From Taibaiella sp. KBW10 (GTDB lineage: Bacteria > Bacteroidota > Bacteroidia > Chitinophagales > Chitinophagaceae): a stretch of 46,148 bases of DNA. The stretch spans positions 165,924-212,071 of the forward strand of contig NZ_QAJI01000001.1 of NCBI RefSeq assembly GCF_003852495.1, written 5' to 3'. The translations under genes were made by a program, and so were the position numbers. Shown here piece after piece: positions 7,124-17,648 of this stretch (the stretch's first letter is position 1; each line of letters opens with the position of its first letter). The notes below the pieces were generated by a model. It saw nothing but the letters and a program-made list of their open reading frames with translations, had not been told where the DNA came from and did not search any database.

Positions 7124-9442
7124 CTAGAATGGATATCCTATAGCCAGGTTGAAAATAAGATTGTCTTTACGCCATGCTTTGGAGGTAAAATCGATCTGGT
7201 TCAGCACCCACTTATCGCCATCGGCCAACCAGGGCTTGCGCATAGGCATCCCAAAATCAAAGCGTAATACGAGGATAGAGAAATCCATTCTTAAACCCAA
7301 ACCGCCACTAACGGCAATATCTTTTATAAAATTTTTGGAAAACATACCTCCGGGAAAATTAGGATCATCCCGCAGCATCCATACATTCCCTGCGTCTATA
7401 AAGGCTGCCCCTTTTAACCAGGTAGAATATAGCGGCACCCTGAATTCGGTATTGGCTTCTATCTTGATGTCGCCAAGCAATTCCAGGTAGTTGGTACCCG
7501 TACTGCTACCATGGAAAGAACCGGGACCTAAAAACCGCGAACGAAAGCCTCTCAGACTGTTCGCACCACCCACAAAGAATTGTTTGATATTGGGCATTTT
7601 GTACGAATTACCATAGGCATATCCTGCGCCCAGAAATAGACGGTTGGCCCACATATTTTCTTTCCCAAAAGTCTTGTATACCCGGAAATCGGTTTGCATT
7701 TTTATATATTGAGCGTACTGCGTACCGAGTATTTTTTCGGGCGGTTTGCTCAAAGATGTTTTCTGTGCCAGGCCTAAAATATTTGCAGATAAATCCACCA
7801 AGCCGTCAAAAAAGAAATTGACATCTTTACGGCCACCGATCTGGGAATTGTAGGTGAACTGATACGTAGGTCCTATGATAATACCATTGAACAAGATATT
7901 GTCAATATAGAAATTAGAGGCATCCTTAAACGTATCTGTCTTAACATAAGTAATATTGATCGGATAGAGTTTATGGTCTTTATTGATTGATTCTTTCCAT
8001 TGATACCCTAAGCTAAAATTGAAGGTATTAAGGCGATAGGCTGTTTGTCTCAGGTAATAATTATAAGCCAATTTCACATAGCTCCGGGGAATAAAGGCAC
8101 TGTTGGTCGACAGGTTAAAGGTACGGCCAAAGAGCAGACGTGGCACCGAAAGGTTTGTCTCAATACCGGTCTGGTAGAGATTGGGCAACTTCTGGCTACC
8201 TCCATACTGTATTTCAAATCCACCGGATACTTTGATCTCCAGTTGTTCCGCTCCCTTGAAGATATTTTTATGTTTCCAGCCAACAGACAAGCGGGAACCT
8301 ACCCTGCTGTCATTCTGCGAGAAACCGGCCGCTTCAAAATTCAGCGATTTGGAAGGATAGGGCGTAAGATTATATAAAGCCGTAAGTAAGGGCTGCCCCG
8401 TGCTGTCATAAATATCAGTCAGGTCACTCTTAATAAATTTAAAGGCATTAAGGCTCACCAGACGGTTTAAAGAAAGGTTTTGCTTTTTCTTACTGTACAG
8501 GTCGCCTGGCTTCAGGTGTATCGCCGTTTTAAAAATGACCGGCTTAAAATTTTCTCTTCTTCTGATCACATGGTAATGTTCATAAGTCACCGTATCCAGG
8601 TTCGTTCTTCTTCTCCGGGTAGTATCATTAGTGGTTTGGGCGATATAATTGGTATTAAGGTAAACATCTTTGATGCGGTACTGCTGATAGGTTTTGGGCT
8701 GCATCACATCATATTTCAATTCCATTCTTAAATCAATCGAATCGGTACCCGTACCTGTATCGATCTTTGCAATAAGAAAATCAGGTGAAAAGTAATAATA
8801 ACCCATGTTCTTCAGGTGATCATCTATGCGATCACGATCTGCCATGATTGCATCCAGCAAATAAGGATTGCCTCTTTTCAGGAGCGATTGCGCCGCAATA
8901 CCTTGTATCTCTTTGGCAACTAATACCGTATCCCCGGTTAGGTACTCTACTTTTCTAAAATAATAGCGTTTACCGGCCCGGACTTCAAACTTGCCGGTGG
9001 TTGTCTTTTTCAGTGTATCATCGATGCGTGTGGACACAATCTGCGGGCCGAAATAGCCATTATTTTGCAGCATGTTGATGATGATCTGCTCATTACGTTT
9101 TAGGTTAAAACTCTCTCCTAAAACAGGCGCTTCTCCAATTTTGTCCCGTACATATTTCCGCAGTCCCTTTTCCGATTTGGGCTCTCCGGCGAGGTTATAC
9201 ATAGTCAGTTTAAACCGTACGCCAAATATCTTTTTATTCCGTTTTGGGCGGATGGCTTCTGAAAGTATTTCCTCTAAATAAGCTTTTTCTTTATTGGCAC
9301 TGTCGATGACTTTTACCGTACTGCCCAAATATAAAGTCTGCCCCTTGGCCAAATACTTTGTATTGGAACAAGAGGTACCTAACATTGCAATCACAAGCAA
9401 TGTCACTAGTCCGGATAATATATGCTGCTGGTTTCTATTCAC
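7124..9442 (-). CDS. tamL: TamL, outer-membrane BamA/TamA-family lipoprotein
   Basis: A 772-residue Omp85-family protein that replaces TamA in Bacteroidota. It probably works with TamB in outer-membrane assembly or lipid transport. It has a lipoprotein signal (lipobox LGTSC, Cys25), POTRA-type repeats in about 35-330 (for example RKYVRDKIGEAPVL and FEVRAGKRYYFRKVEYL), and a C-terminal 16-strand-type barrel from about 380. The barrel carries LRGFR near residue 630, the Omp85 loop-6 motif (V/L-R-G-F/Y), and ends in a terminal Phe (AIGYPF). The start is a GTG one base after the tamB stop. Internal Met codons lie too close to the lipobox, so GTG is preferred. The pair is certainly cotranscribed. 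Confidence 0.88.
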   Translation of the reverse strand: MNRNQQHILSGLVTLLVIAMLGTSCSNTKYLAKGQTLYLGSTVKVIDSANKEKAYLEEILSEAIRPKRNKKIFGVRFKLTMYNLAGEPKSEKGLRKYVRDKIGEAPVLGESFNLKRNEQIIINMLQNNGYFGPQIVSTRIDDTLKKTTTGKFEVRAGKRYYFRKVEYLTGDTVLVAKEIQGIAAQSLLKRGNPYLLDAIMADRDRIDDHLKNMGYYYFSPDFLIAKIDTGTGTDSIDLRMELKYDVMQPKTYQQYRIKDVYLNTNYIAQTTNDTTRRRRTNLDTVTYEHYHVIRRRENFKPVIFKTAIHLKPGDLYSKKKQNLSLNRLVSLNAFKFIKSDLTDIYDSTGQPLLTALYNLTPYPSKSLNFEAAGFSQNDSRVGSRLSVGWKHKNIFKGAEQLEIKVSGGFEIQYGGSQKLPNLYQTGIETNLSVPRLLFGRTFNLSTNSAFIPRSYVKLAYNYYLRQTAYRLNTFNFSLGYQWKESINKDHKLYPINITYVKTDTFKDASNFYIDNILFNGIIIGPTYQFTYNSQIGGRKDVNFFFDGLVDLSANILGLAQKTSLSKPPEKILGTQYAQYIKMQTDFRVYKTFGKENMWANRLFLGAGYAYGNSYKMPNIKQFFVGGANSLRGFRSRFLGPGSFHGSSTGTNYLELLGDIKIEANTEFRVPLYSTWLKGAAFIDAGNVWMLRDDPNFPGGMFSKNFIKDIAVSGGLGLRMDFSILVLRFDFGMPMRKPWLADGDKWVLNQIDFTSKAWRKDNLIFNLAIGYPF

Positions 9443-9443
9443 G

Positions 9444-12400
9444 TTAAGGTTTGCTCGGGGTGTTAGTGATGCTTAGGGCTGCTCTGTCTTTTCGCTCCTG
9501 TAATTTTTTGGCCTCTGCTTCCCTCTTTTTACGCATAAAGGCACGGTATCGTTCCTGCCCCATCAACAGGGAGCGGAAGCGGTTGTATTCTAAAGAAAAA
9601 CGGAAACTCAAACCGGTCTCGATCAGGTAGCCGTTGATAATATTCTGCAATTCGCTCTTACGATATCCTCTTAATATGTATTTCCCATCGGGAGTAAGCA
9701 AATAATCGGCCGACAGGTTTCCGGGCAGATAGCTCGGGTTTGTGACGCCTGCCGTTTGTCCTTCCAAAGCAAAATCATTTCCTATAGTCACCTTAAGCCT
9801 ATCGTTGAATAATCTTTTAGAAGCTGTAATATTAAAATCAGTACGGTTTACTTTCGATCCCGTAGAGAAATCTTCGGAAGTGTTCACGCCAAAATCAAGC
9901 TCAATACCCTTGATCAGGTCGCCGGCCATACGATTCATCTGCTCGCTTAAGAAACGGCTGGCACTTTGTCTTACTGCATTCTCAATGCCCAATCCACCAC
10001 CACTGGAGCTGAACGGATCTTCTGCAATGAAACGGCCCAGTAAGAGTAAAGAGACGACTTGCTTGTTCATATCGGAAGGATTGTTGCGCATATCGCTCAA
10101 CTTACTTTCCACAAAGGACTTCACACTTTCATTAACGGTATTTAAGCCGCCTTCTTGTACGATAATATCAAAATTGATGGTTGGCTTCAACACTTTTCCG
10201 CTCATTTTCAACAATACCTGGAATGGCATACGTTGGCGGTACTGGTTCAGGTCTGCAGCATCCTGACCTTGTTTCTGTACAAGGTCATAAGGGGCAGCAT
10301 CGGCTTTATAGACTGCTGTAATGTTGACCTCAGCGTCTAAGGGATCGCCGGCCAGCATGATCATGCTTCCTTTCTGTATCTTAAATTTCTTTTTAAGCAG
10401 GTTATAGTTCAATTCATAGTAACCATCTTCCAGTTCATAAGAACCGGTCAGGGTCATACTTCCATCCGAACCTAAATTAGCATTTAAGAAAGAAGTCCCT
10501 TTTACATTCAGGCGATCGCCCGTTTCGGGATCAATCAATACGGTAAACTGCGCGTTCTTCTGGATATCTACATTTACATTCAGTGAAGAACTTTGAGACA
10601 AAAGGTATTTTGCTTTTTCCAGGTTCATTTCCGTAGAGTCTACCCATCCGCTGTCTCTGCCATCGTAGAACATCACAATACCGTCATTAGCCACTAAAGC
10701 AGGATTATCCAACATCGCGTAACTAAAATCGGTGCTGTCATGAATCGTAATATTACCATCAACCGCAGGCGAAGTCATATTGCCATGCAAGCCAATATTC
10801 GCACTCAAAAATAATTTTCCGTAAATGGACTCATTATCTTTTGAAGTAGAATTCATCGCCTGCCAGTTATTAGCAGCAAAGGTCATATCCAGGCTATATT
10901 CGGTAAAATTCTTGGTATTCAATCTTCCGGATAAGGTGGCCAGTTTATTATATTGATCGTAAATTTTAAATCGATCGAAGTACAGACCTCTGTTCCGGTC
11001 AAATCGGATCGTTTCCTCCGGCATGCTCATATAGGTATTGAACATCGACAAGGTTGTCTTCAGTTGGTTCGTCTTCAGCGTTCCTTCAATCAAAGGATTG
11101 GCTACTGTTCCTTTAATATCAAGATCGCCGGTGATGCTACCGCTGCTATTTTTTAAATTCCCGAAAGTAAGTCCCTCCATACTTTTGAGGCTAAAGGTTT
11201 TGAAATTGGCTTTAAAATCCAGTTCATTATTATCAATCGGTTTCAGGTTATAATTCCCTACAATCGAAATATCATTATCATAACCGGTCAGTCGGGCATC
11301 AGCAAAATAGCTATAGGCATTTTCATTTTTCACATGAGCGCTCAGGTTGCCCAAAGTAGAGCCCATGACAAATAAAGAATCAATTTTAACATCTCCCGCC
11401 ACTTTAGGGAAACTGTCCCGCATATCCAGGTCGGCATTCACAAACAGCTTACCATCTGCCAAGACCGTATCCTTACTGATCATTTTGGTGAGGTTCAGGA
11501 TGGCAAAATTCTGAATATTGATATTTAAAGGACTATTAAACATGGTATCTTTACTCTTCACACTGATCAGCTGATTGCCCTGATTCAAGGCCAGGTCATT
11601 GATGTAAATACCTTTGTCGCCGCCAAATACAATCCTGTTTAAAGGATTGACCGTCCAGTCATCATAGTTAAGTTTCAGCCCTCTTTGCAGGTTAAACACA
11701 AGATCATTATCCTGATTAATAGAGGTGGTTACGCCCAAACTAAATTGATCAACACTTTGATTATCGGTTAGGTTAAGGAAAGAACTGATACTATCGTGTC
11801 TTAAATAGCCAGACAGGGAGGAATTATAAAACTGGATATTGCCTTTAGAAAATTTATTAAGCCCGGCTACATACATCAGGCTGCTGTCCTGCTCTACGGC
11901 AGAGAAAGAGAAAGTATCCAGATACATATCTGCATAGCGCACTCTTTGTGCAGCCACACCGATGTTTAAAGATAAAGGATTGATGATCGAAAAGAAACGG
12001 ATCGTATCGAAAGGCCGCAGTTCCGGTACCACTTGCCGGAACAGGCGGTGGTACGCCAAGGTGCCAGAGAGGTTCATATCATAAGCCAAAGGAGCATTCC
12101 CTACGGTATCCGAAATGTGATAGTATTTATTGATATGCGCCAGTAAAGCATCGCCCATTTTGGTCAATGGAATTTTACCGGTTAGCTTCGCATTAATAAT
12201 ATTGGCCACATTAATATCGATATCCTGCATGCTGTCATTGTCCGGGTGGGACAATACATACACACTGTCAAACATATATGTTTTTCCATTGGAAGTTACG
12301 AAGGGACTGCGCACACTCAGCTCCGCGTTAGGAAAATCGGGATTGGTGGACAATACATTGGCATACACATCTCCGGTAAATTTAAATTCATTATCCATGA

Positions 12401-14519
12401 ATTTAAGGGCCTGCAGATCTAAGAGGTCGATAGCCATATTGGCCGTAACAGCAGGATATTTACTTTTAAAGTTAAATACCGATTGCAGGTTCAGGTATGC
12501 ATTCGGATCTTTCGACTTCAGGTCTAACTGGCCTTCCTGGTTTTTGAGAAAGCCCAATGCGGTAATATTGGTATAATTATATCCATGATAAAAAGCCTGT
12601 AAGATCGTTGCATCAATATCGGCATTCATATGTTTGGGATCGAAACCGGTTCCTTTCACTTTCCCGGAAAGCGTAATGGTCCCCAACTGATCCTGCATCC
12701 GGAGGATTTTACCAATATTAAAGGTCTGTGCGTTCAGGTATAGGTCATAAGATTCCTTACCCGGTTTATTCATTGCAAAAACGCCTTTAAGACTCGCATT
12801 ACCATCGGAAGTCCGGATCAGGAGATCGGGATTATACATCGTTGTTGTCCCGTTAATTTTTCCCGACAGGGCAAACCAGGCCGGAATATCAATCTGCTGG
12901 CGCACCGAGGCAGGCACGAAAGAATGAATGTCTTTTTCCGAACTTTTCAGGTTTTTAATATTCAGCGCATAGCGCAATTTATCAGCATCGGGTAAGCCAA
13001 AGAGCTGCCCGCTCAGATCTACCTGTGTTTGTTGTAATCCTTGTAAGAGCAGTTTCTGTATATTCAGGTTGCCCACCGTACCATCGGCCAGTAAGGTAAA
13101 GTTGACTTTTTGGTTCTTATAGTCTCTTAATTGCTGTTTCTGTGCCTCCGGCAAAAAGATAAAGAGGTCTTTAAAGCTCAACACGGACTGTTTCAGCGCC
13201 AGGTTCAGCTTCATGGCCGATAATTCTTTGCTCAAAGATTCTAGAGAGCGATAGCTGACCGCAATCTTATCCTGTATCAGGGTTTGCGGGGTTTTCAGAT
13301 ACAACTCATCCAATATAGCCCCTCGTTGATGATAAATAAATTTAGTGCGGAAGGTTTGAATATCCAAGCCGCTTTTTTCATTTAAAGAAAGATTTTTGAC
13401 ATTGCCCATTATGGTATCGGCACTATACATCAGCTCGCTACCCGTAAGGTAGAAATGCTGAAAGCCCAAATGAGAATAATCCATACCCGATTTCAGCTTG
13501 GGTGTATTATCATCATCAAAGGCAAAGGCTACATCTTTAAACAAGAGGTCATTGACCCATACCCGCCAGCTACCACCGGTGGTATCGTTTGCCGCTAGGG
13601 GTTTCGGTGTTTCTTTTTTTGCTTTTTGGGTATTTTTATGGAAAACGACACTGGAATTCGTTTGATCCAGGTTTAAATAATTAATCTTAATCTGCTGTTG
13701 CAACAAACTGAACCAAGGCATCGCTGCCTCTAAAGATTTAGCCTGTATACTAAAATCCATTGCAGATTCTTCGTCCTTAAACGCAAAATCGGCTTTATTC
13801 AATCGCAGCTTATCCACCACTAATACCACTTCTATCGGTGCGGAAGTATCTTCCGGAGGCGGCGGTAAGGAAGATGGCCTGGCATAGAAATAGGAATTAA
13901 TATTGTCACCTTTGAAATCGGCCACTTCAAAACGCATATTGTTCAGGTCGATTTGTCTTGGTTTCAAGACCAGACTATTGACCCGGATACCGAAAAGAGC
14001 ACCACCAATGGTATCGTTAAAGCGATAGCGTGTATTCTTTATTTCAATCAGCCCGGCATCAATGTATATCGGAGAAGCTTTGGCTGTATCCACCACTTCT
14101 TTTGAGGTGGCTTCTTTCTTGCCCACAAAGGAATCCACAACAAACTGGTAGTTAAAATTCGTGTCTGTTGCGGTACGGTACATATTAATATCGGCACCTT
14201 CCAAACCCAATTTACTTACTGAGATTTTTCCCTCAATCAATTTCAGCATATTGATACTAATATCCAGCTGATTGACCCAAACCATGGTATCCTGTCTTTT
14301 ATCCAGTACCAGTACTTTACTGAGGTTGACCGCAGAGGGTATACTGAAGTCAATTTTCCCGATCTCAACTTTGGTATCCAGCTTTTTTTGAAGGTAGGAG
14401 ACCGCGTATTTTCGAATCTGTTCTTTCCCCCATGGCGTATTGATGGCCACAACGACCCCTACCACAATAAGAATAATGGCTAATATGACGTATAGTATAA
14501 CTTTTAGGACTTTTTTCAT
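9444..14519 (-). CDS. tamB: TamB, translocation/assembly module inner-membrane protein
   Basis: A 1691-residue AsmA/TamB-type protein. A single N-terminal membrane helix (about 6-27, VILYVILAIILIVVGVVVAI) anchors it in the inner membrane. The following WGKEQIRKYAVSYLQKKLDTKVEIGKI is typical of this family. A very long beta-rich periplasmic body follows, and the last 350 residues form the conserved TamB (DUF490) domain (DGYYELNYNLLKKKFKIQKG, then LLLGRF). Family members bridge the two membranes and are thought to carry lipids or assist outer-membrane protein insertion. Length is normal for Bacteroidota. The gene starts 110 bp from the radical SAM gene on the same strand and abuts tamL. Confidence 0.9.
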   Translation of the reverse strand: MKKVLKVILYVILAIILIVVGVVVAINTPWGKEQIRKYAVSYLQKKLDTKVEIGKIDFSIPSAVNLSKVLVLDKRQDTMVWVNQLDISINMLKLIEGKISVSKLGLEGADINMYRTATDTNFNYQFVVDSFVGKKEATSKEVVDTAKASPIYIDAGLIEIKNTRYRFNDTIGGALFGIRVNSLVLKPRQIDLNNMRFEVADFKGDNINSYFYARPSSLPPPPEDTSAPIEVVLVVDKLRLNKADFAFKDEESAMDFSIQAKSLEAAMPWFSLLQQQIKINYLNLDQTNSSVVFHKNTQKAKKETPKPLAANDTTGGSWRVWVNDLLFKDVAFAFDDDNTPKLKSGMDYSHLGFQHFYLTGSELMYSADTIMGNVKNLSLNEKSGLDIQTFRTKFIYHQRGAILDELYLKTPQTLIQDKIAVSYRSLESLSKELSAMKLNLALKQSVLSFKDLFIFLPEAQKQQLRDYKNQKVNFTLLADGTVGNLNIQKLLLQGLQQTQVDLSGQLFGLPDADKLRYALNIKNLKSSEKDIHSFVPASVRQQIDIPAWFALSGKINGTTTMYNPDLLIRTSDGNASLKGVFAMNKPGKESYDLYLNAQTFNIGKILRMQDQLGTITLSGKVKGTGFDPKHMNADIDATILQAFYHGYNYTNITALGFLKNQEGQLDLKSKDPNAYLNLQSVFNFKSKYPAVTANMAIDLLDLQALKFMDNEFKFTGDVYANVLSTNPDFPNAELSVRSPFVTSNGKTYMFDSVYVLSHPDNDSMQDIDINVANIINAKLTGKIPLTKMGDALLAHINKYYHISDTVGNAPLAYDMNLSGTLAYHRLFRQVVPELRPFDTIRFFSIINPLSLNIGVAAQRVRYADMYLDTFSFSAVEQDSSLMYVAGLNKFSKGNIQFYNSSLSGYLRHDSISSFLNLTDNQSVDQFSLGVTTSINQDNDLVFNLQRGLKLNYDDWTVNPLNRIVFGGDKGIYINDLALNQGNQLISVKSKDTMFNSPLNINIQNFAILNLTKMISKDTVLADGKLFVNADLDMRDSFPKVAGDVKIDSLFVMGSTLGNLSAHVKNENAYSYFADARLTGYDNDISIVGNYNLKPIDNNELDFKANFKTFSLKSMEGLTFGNLKNSSGSITGDLDIKGTVANPLIEGTLKTNQLKTTLSMFNTYMSMPEETIRFDRNRGLYFDRFKIYDQYNKLATLSGRLNTKNFTEYSLDMTFAANNWQAMNSTSKDNESIYGKLFLSANIGLHGNMTSPAVDGNITIHDSTDFSYAMLDNPALVANDGIVMFYDGRDSGWVDSTEMNLEKAKYLLSQSSSLNVNVDIQKNAQFTVLIDPETGDRLNVKGTSFLNANLGSDGSMTLTGSYELEDGYYELNYNLLKKKFKIQKGSMIMLAGDPLDAEVNITAVYKADAAPYDLVQKQGQDAADLNQYRQRMPFQVLLKMSGKVLKPTINFDIIVQEGGLNTVNESVKSFVESKLSDMRNNPSDMNKQVVSLLLLGRFIAEDPFSSSGGGLGIENAVRQSASRFLSEQMNRMAGDLIKGIELDFGVNTSEDFSTGSKVNRTDFNITASKRLFNDRLKVTIGNDFALEGQTAGVTNPSYLPGNLSADYLLTPDGKYILRGYRKSELQNIINGYLIETGLSFRFSLEYNRFRSLLMGQERYRAFMRKKREAEAKKLQERKDRAALSITNTPSKP

Positions 14520-14532
14520 TTGCGTATCCTCA

Positions 14533-14540
14533 CAAAAATA
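14533..14540 (-). promoter_or_regulatory. Possible -7 box for tamB-tamL
   Basis: On the minus strand this reads TATTTTTG, matching the Bacteroidota -7 consensus TAnnTTTG, 14 bp upstream of the tamB start codon. No good TTTG -33 element lies at the right spacing, so the assignment is weak. If real, the leader would be only a few bases long. Confidence 0.3.
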
Positions 14541-14630
14541 AGGTCAAATTTGTTTATTACCTATGTTTAAAGGATAATTTACATTTTTTTCATCTATAAA
14601 TGCGCCTCAGGCCTGCATTCTGACAAAATA

Positions 14631-16295
14631 TTAACTGTATTGCAGGTCATCACACAGCACCTGGCCCTTGTTCTGCCCGTCAAACTGGATGATGAGATAA
14701 TCTTCTTTGGGTAACAGTAACTGATCTTGCACATAAGCCGTGGCATCAAAGTCCACAGGGAAGATACAGAAACGGTATTTATGATGATTTAAACCCTGCT
14801 CCCGGATGATATTGAATTGTGCCGCCTTATCCAGCTCCATTTCGTACAAGTCTTGTGGCTTGATTTTATAGAACGTATAATAGTCTATTGCCAGTAATTG
14901 CCGCAACACTTCATCTCCCGGATATTGCTGCTTAAAGAAGGCCTCTATCACTTCGTATACCTGCTTAAGGGTATGATGGTGAAATTCATGCTGCGCCACA
15001 AAGGCTTCGCCTAAGCCCATCAGGCAATCAAAAATACTGTACCGTTCTGCGATGTATTTCAGGGCATGACAAGCGCGTTTTTTATTCCAGTAAATCTCTA
15101 AAGCATTCTCTAAAAGGGTGACCTGGTATAGTTCTCCTTCACTTAAGAAATTACTGCGGATGATCTGATACGGTGGCTCCGGATCAAATTCATAGCCGTA
15201 TTGGGCATATTTTTCCCGTACCGGTGTGCCTTTCAGGAATTTCAGGAATCCAAGTTGCAGTTCCGGTGGATACAGTTTGAAGGTTTCCTCAAAACTGTAT
15301 TTCAGGTCAGCCATATATTCCAGGGGCAGCCCCACAATCAGATCCAGGTGCATTTCGATACGCTCTTCCAAAGATTTAATGACCTTGGCGGTTTTATCGA
15401 AGTTTTGTTTGCGGCTCACCTCCAAGTTGCTCTGCTGGTTCACCGTTTGAATCCCTATTTCAAAACGGAACAATCCCTTGGGTACTTTCTCATTGACAAA
15501 AGCAATGATATCGGGATGTACAATATCGGCTGTAATCTCAAACTGGAATACGTTTTCGGGCCGATGATGGTCGAGGATAAACTGGAACAAGTCCAGGGTA
15601 AAATCTTTTTTGATATTAAAAGTCCGGTCCAGGAATTTAATAGTCCGTCCGCGTTGCATCAGGTACAGGAGATTATCCTTGATGGTCTGCATCGGCAGGT
15701 ACCGTACCTTATTATCCAGGCTGGCCAGGCAGAACTCACATTTATAAGGGCAGCCGCGGCTGGTTTCGATATAGCAGACTTTATTATGTAATTCCTCTGC
15801 AGTATCGTACTGGTAAGGATTCCGGTCTTCCAGTTGTTTTACATCAAACTGCACCGATTCTTTATTATAATGAATGTGCCCCTCTTCTTTGTAGATCAGG
15901 TTGGGTACAAAAGAAAGCTGCGGATAGTTGCTGATAAAACGTTCAAAAGGAATCTCCCCCTCCCCTACAATCAGGTAATCCACACAATCTTCGGCAATAA
16001 CCGTTTCCCACTCATAACTAACTTCCGGTCCACCCAGAAGAATTTTCGTCTCCGGGCTGATCGCCTTAATTGCTTTAGCCGCAGTGATGGTCTGGGTGAT
16101 GTTCCAGATATAACAGCTAAAACAGACCACCTCATAATCGGCACAATATTGGGCAATATCCTGCGGATCGTTCTTAATCGTAAATTCATGCATATCCAAC
16201 GCTCCTTTATCTTTATTCAGATCGTAGAGGATGCGGATCGCAAGATTCAGATGTATATATTTTGCATTTAATGTCGTCAGTAATACCTTGGGCAT
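14631..16295 (-). CDS. B12-binding-domain radical SAM protein (DUF4080 type)
   Basis: A 554-residue radical SAM enzyme. Residues 1-140 form a cobalamin-binding-like Rossmann domain that opens with LLTTLNAKYIHLNLAIR and contains LLGGPEVSYEW, both typical of this group. The radical SAM core follows, with the iron-sulfur motif CPYKCEFC (CxxxCxxC) near residues 180-187. The C-terminal third matches the DUF4080 region often seen in these proteins. No classical DxHxxG cobalamin ligand motif was seen. The substrate is unknown; relatives are described only as B12-binding domain radical SAM proteins. It stands alone on the minus strand, upstream of tamB. Confidence 0.85.
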   Translation of the reverse strand: MPKVLLTTLNAKYIHLNLAIRILYDLNKDKGALDMHEFTIKNDPQDIAQYCADYEVVCFSCYIWNITQTITAAKAIKAISPETKILLGGPEVSYEWETVIAEDCVDYLIVGEGEIPFERFISNYPQLSFVPNLIYKEEGHIHYNKESVQFDVKQLEDRNPYQYDTAEELHNKVCYIETSRGCPYKCEFCLASLDNKVRYLPMQTIKDNLLYLMQRGRTIKFLDRTFNIKKDFTLDLFQFILDHHRPENVFQFEITADIVHPDIIAFVNEKVPKGLFRFEIGIQTVNQQSNLEVSRKQNFDKTAKVIKSLEERIEMHLDLIVGLPLEYMADLKYSFEETFKLYPPELQLGFLKFLKGTPVREKYAQYGYEFDPEPPYQIIRSNFLSEGELYQVTLLENALEIYWNKKRACHALKYIAERYSIFDCLMGLGEAFVAQHEFHHHTLKQVYEVIEAFFKQQYPGDEVLRQLLAIDYYTFYKIKPQDLYEMELDKAAQFNIIREQGLNHHKYRFCIFPVDFDATAYVQDQLLLPKEDYLIIQFDGQNKGQVLCDDLQYS

Positions 16296-16474
16296 GTGGC
16301 AAAGATAATACAGCGATAGGACATGTGGTGTTTATAGCGCTATATAGATTACTGTTTCGCCTCTATAATGAAAGTAGGCTTGAATATCGTAAAGGACAAA
16401 AACAATGATTCAACATATAATCATATTGTTATCAAGCGCGTCTCCATAAATGTGAAGTGGTATAGCGACAATTA

Positions 16475-16482
16475 TATCTTTG
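16475..16482 (+). promoter_or_regulatory. Candidate -7 promoter box upstream of the lipoprotein gene
   Basis: TATCTTTG matches the Bacteroidota -7 consensus TAnnTTTG. It lies 85 bp before the ATG of the small lipoprotein gene at 16567. The -33 region holds only a poor match (TGTG at 16451-16454). This 271-bp gap otherwise shows only A/T-rich sequence and a 41-codon open frame. Confidence 0.4.
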
Positions 16483-16566
16483 TAAAAGTATAGCATCATT
16501 TGTGTCAGGCTAAAAGCAACAAACACGAAAACATTTTTTATATTTATACCATAAAACCCATAACTC

Positions 16567-16959
16567 ATGAAAAATTACCTTAGCCTGCTTTTATGTGTAT
16601 CGATGCTGCTCCTTATAAGCTGTAGCGGCTCGGATGTGTATCAGGGCAATTGGAAAGCAACCGATATGAGCGGAAATAAATTTGAAATAAATTTTGCCCC
16701 TAAGCAATTTACGATTAAAGAAACAAATGGCAAGATCGCCACCTATGCGTATACCCAAAATAAGATTAAGATTCAGAATTCGGTTAAAAGTTATGGGATT
16801 ACGCTGGCCGACGGAAGAATGTTTACCATCACTTTCCCCCTTGCGAAAGAGGCCGGTAAAGCCATCATAACCCTTGACAATAAACAACCTCTTTATATCA
16901 TCAGCCGGAACGCCTATATAACATACAAAGATTTTTATTCCCTGACCGGGCAACCATAA
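16567..16959 (+). CDS. Small hypothetical lipoprotein
   Basis: A 130-residue predicted lipoprotein of unknown function. The signal peptide ends in the lipobox LLISC (Cys19). The mature part begins SGSDVYQGNWKATDMSGNKFEINF and is beta-rich throughout, with only short hydrophobic runs. It resembles small lipocalin-like or Cu-resistance-like lipoproteins in style (GxWKxTDxxGNKFEI), but no family is recognised. It is monocistronic as far as can be seen: 212 bp separate it from the OsmC gene. Confidence 0.7.
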   Translation: MKNYLSLLLCVSMLLLISCSGSDVYQGNWKATDMSGNKFEINFAPKQFTIKETNGKIATYAYTQNKIKIQNSVKSYGITLADGRMFTITFPLAKEAGKAIITLDNKQPLYIISRNAYITYKDFYSLTGQP

Positions 16960-17171
16960 AGACGCAGCATGTTTATACATAACCCTTAAAAAATTAATGA
17001 TCTGAATTGGTGATCATATTCTTTTCACTTGCTTGCTTAGCTTCAACTACCCTCGAAAAGCATGCGCCATCTTCACTTCCGACGTGAGGAACAATCTCTA
17101 GTGTAAAAATTATATCATAATTGACATCAAAGCGTTGTCGTCTCAGCCTAATAATCATTCAATAAAAAATC

Positions 17172-17648
17172 ATGAAAGAACATTCCTATACCGCGACTAT
17201 TGAATGGACAGGTAATAATGGCTCGGGCACAGACCATTATACACACTATGAAAGAAGCCATAAGATTATTATCGAACAGAAACCGGTAATCGAAGGTTCT
17301 TCCGACCCCGCATTCCGGGGAGACAAGACCAAACATAATCCGGAAGAGCTGCTGGTTTCGGCACTTGCTTCTTGCCATATGTTATGGTACCTGCATTTCT
17401 GTGCGACCCATCAGGTGACGGTAGTCGCTTATCAGGACGAGGCACAGGGCTTTATGACAGAGGAAACCAATGGAATGGGCGCTTTTAAAGAGGTTATTTT
17501 ACATCCGGTAGTAACGGTTAGTGAGGAACACATGTTGACAAAGGCAGCGGAATTGCACCAACAAGCAGCCGCGTATTGCTTTATTGCCCGTTCGGTACGG
17601 TTTAAAGTAACACACAAACCTATTATCAAATTGCAACAACCCTCATAA
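17172..17648 (+). CDS. OsmC family peroxidase-like protein
   Basis: A 158-residue OsmC/Ohr-superfamily protein, predicted cytoplasmic. These proteins reduce organic or lipid hydroperoxides through two cysteines. Both are present: Cys68 in ALASCHM and Cys136 in AAAYCFIAR. The conserved acidic pair of the family is seen in HNPEELLVSALASC (Glu58, Glu59). Length and motif order fit the group of stand-alone OsmC proteins in which a GDxxxxNPEELL stretch precedes the first Cys. The reductant is unknown. No operator was seen, and neighbours are unrelated. Confidence 0.88.
   Translation: MKEHSYTATIEWTGNNGSGTDHYTHYERSHKIIIEQKPVIEGSSDPAFRGDKTKHNPEELLVSALASCHMLWYLHFCATHQVTVVAYQDEAQGFMTEETNGMGAFKEVILHPVVTVSEEHMLTKAAELHQQAAAYCFIARSVRFKVTHKPIIKLQQPS

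Noticed and set aside
14599-14620. Hairpin-like AATGC-GCC...GGC-GCATT near the end of the radical SAM gene.
   Set aside because: The stem has a bulge and a three-base loop and is not followed by a T-run on the minus strand, so a terminator is not supported.
15201-15791. A 196-codon open frame on the plus strand.
   Set aside because: It is antisense to the radical SAM gene, including its iron-sulfur motif, and has no protein-like domain pattern.
16368-16493. A 41-codon open frame starting at an ATG between the radical SAM gene and the small lipoprotein gene.
   Set aside because: It lacks a recognisable family, has no clear ribosome site, and ends just after a promoter box (16475-16482) for the next gene, so it is more likely leader or remnant sequence.
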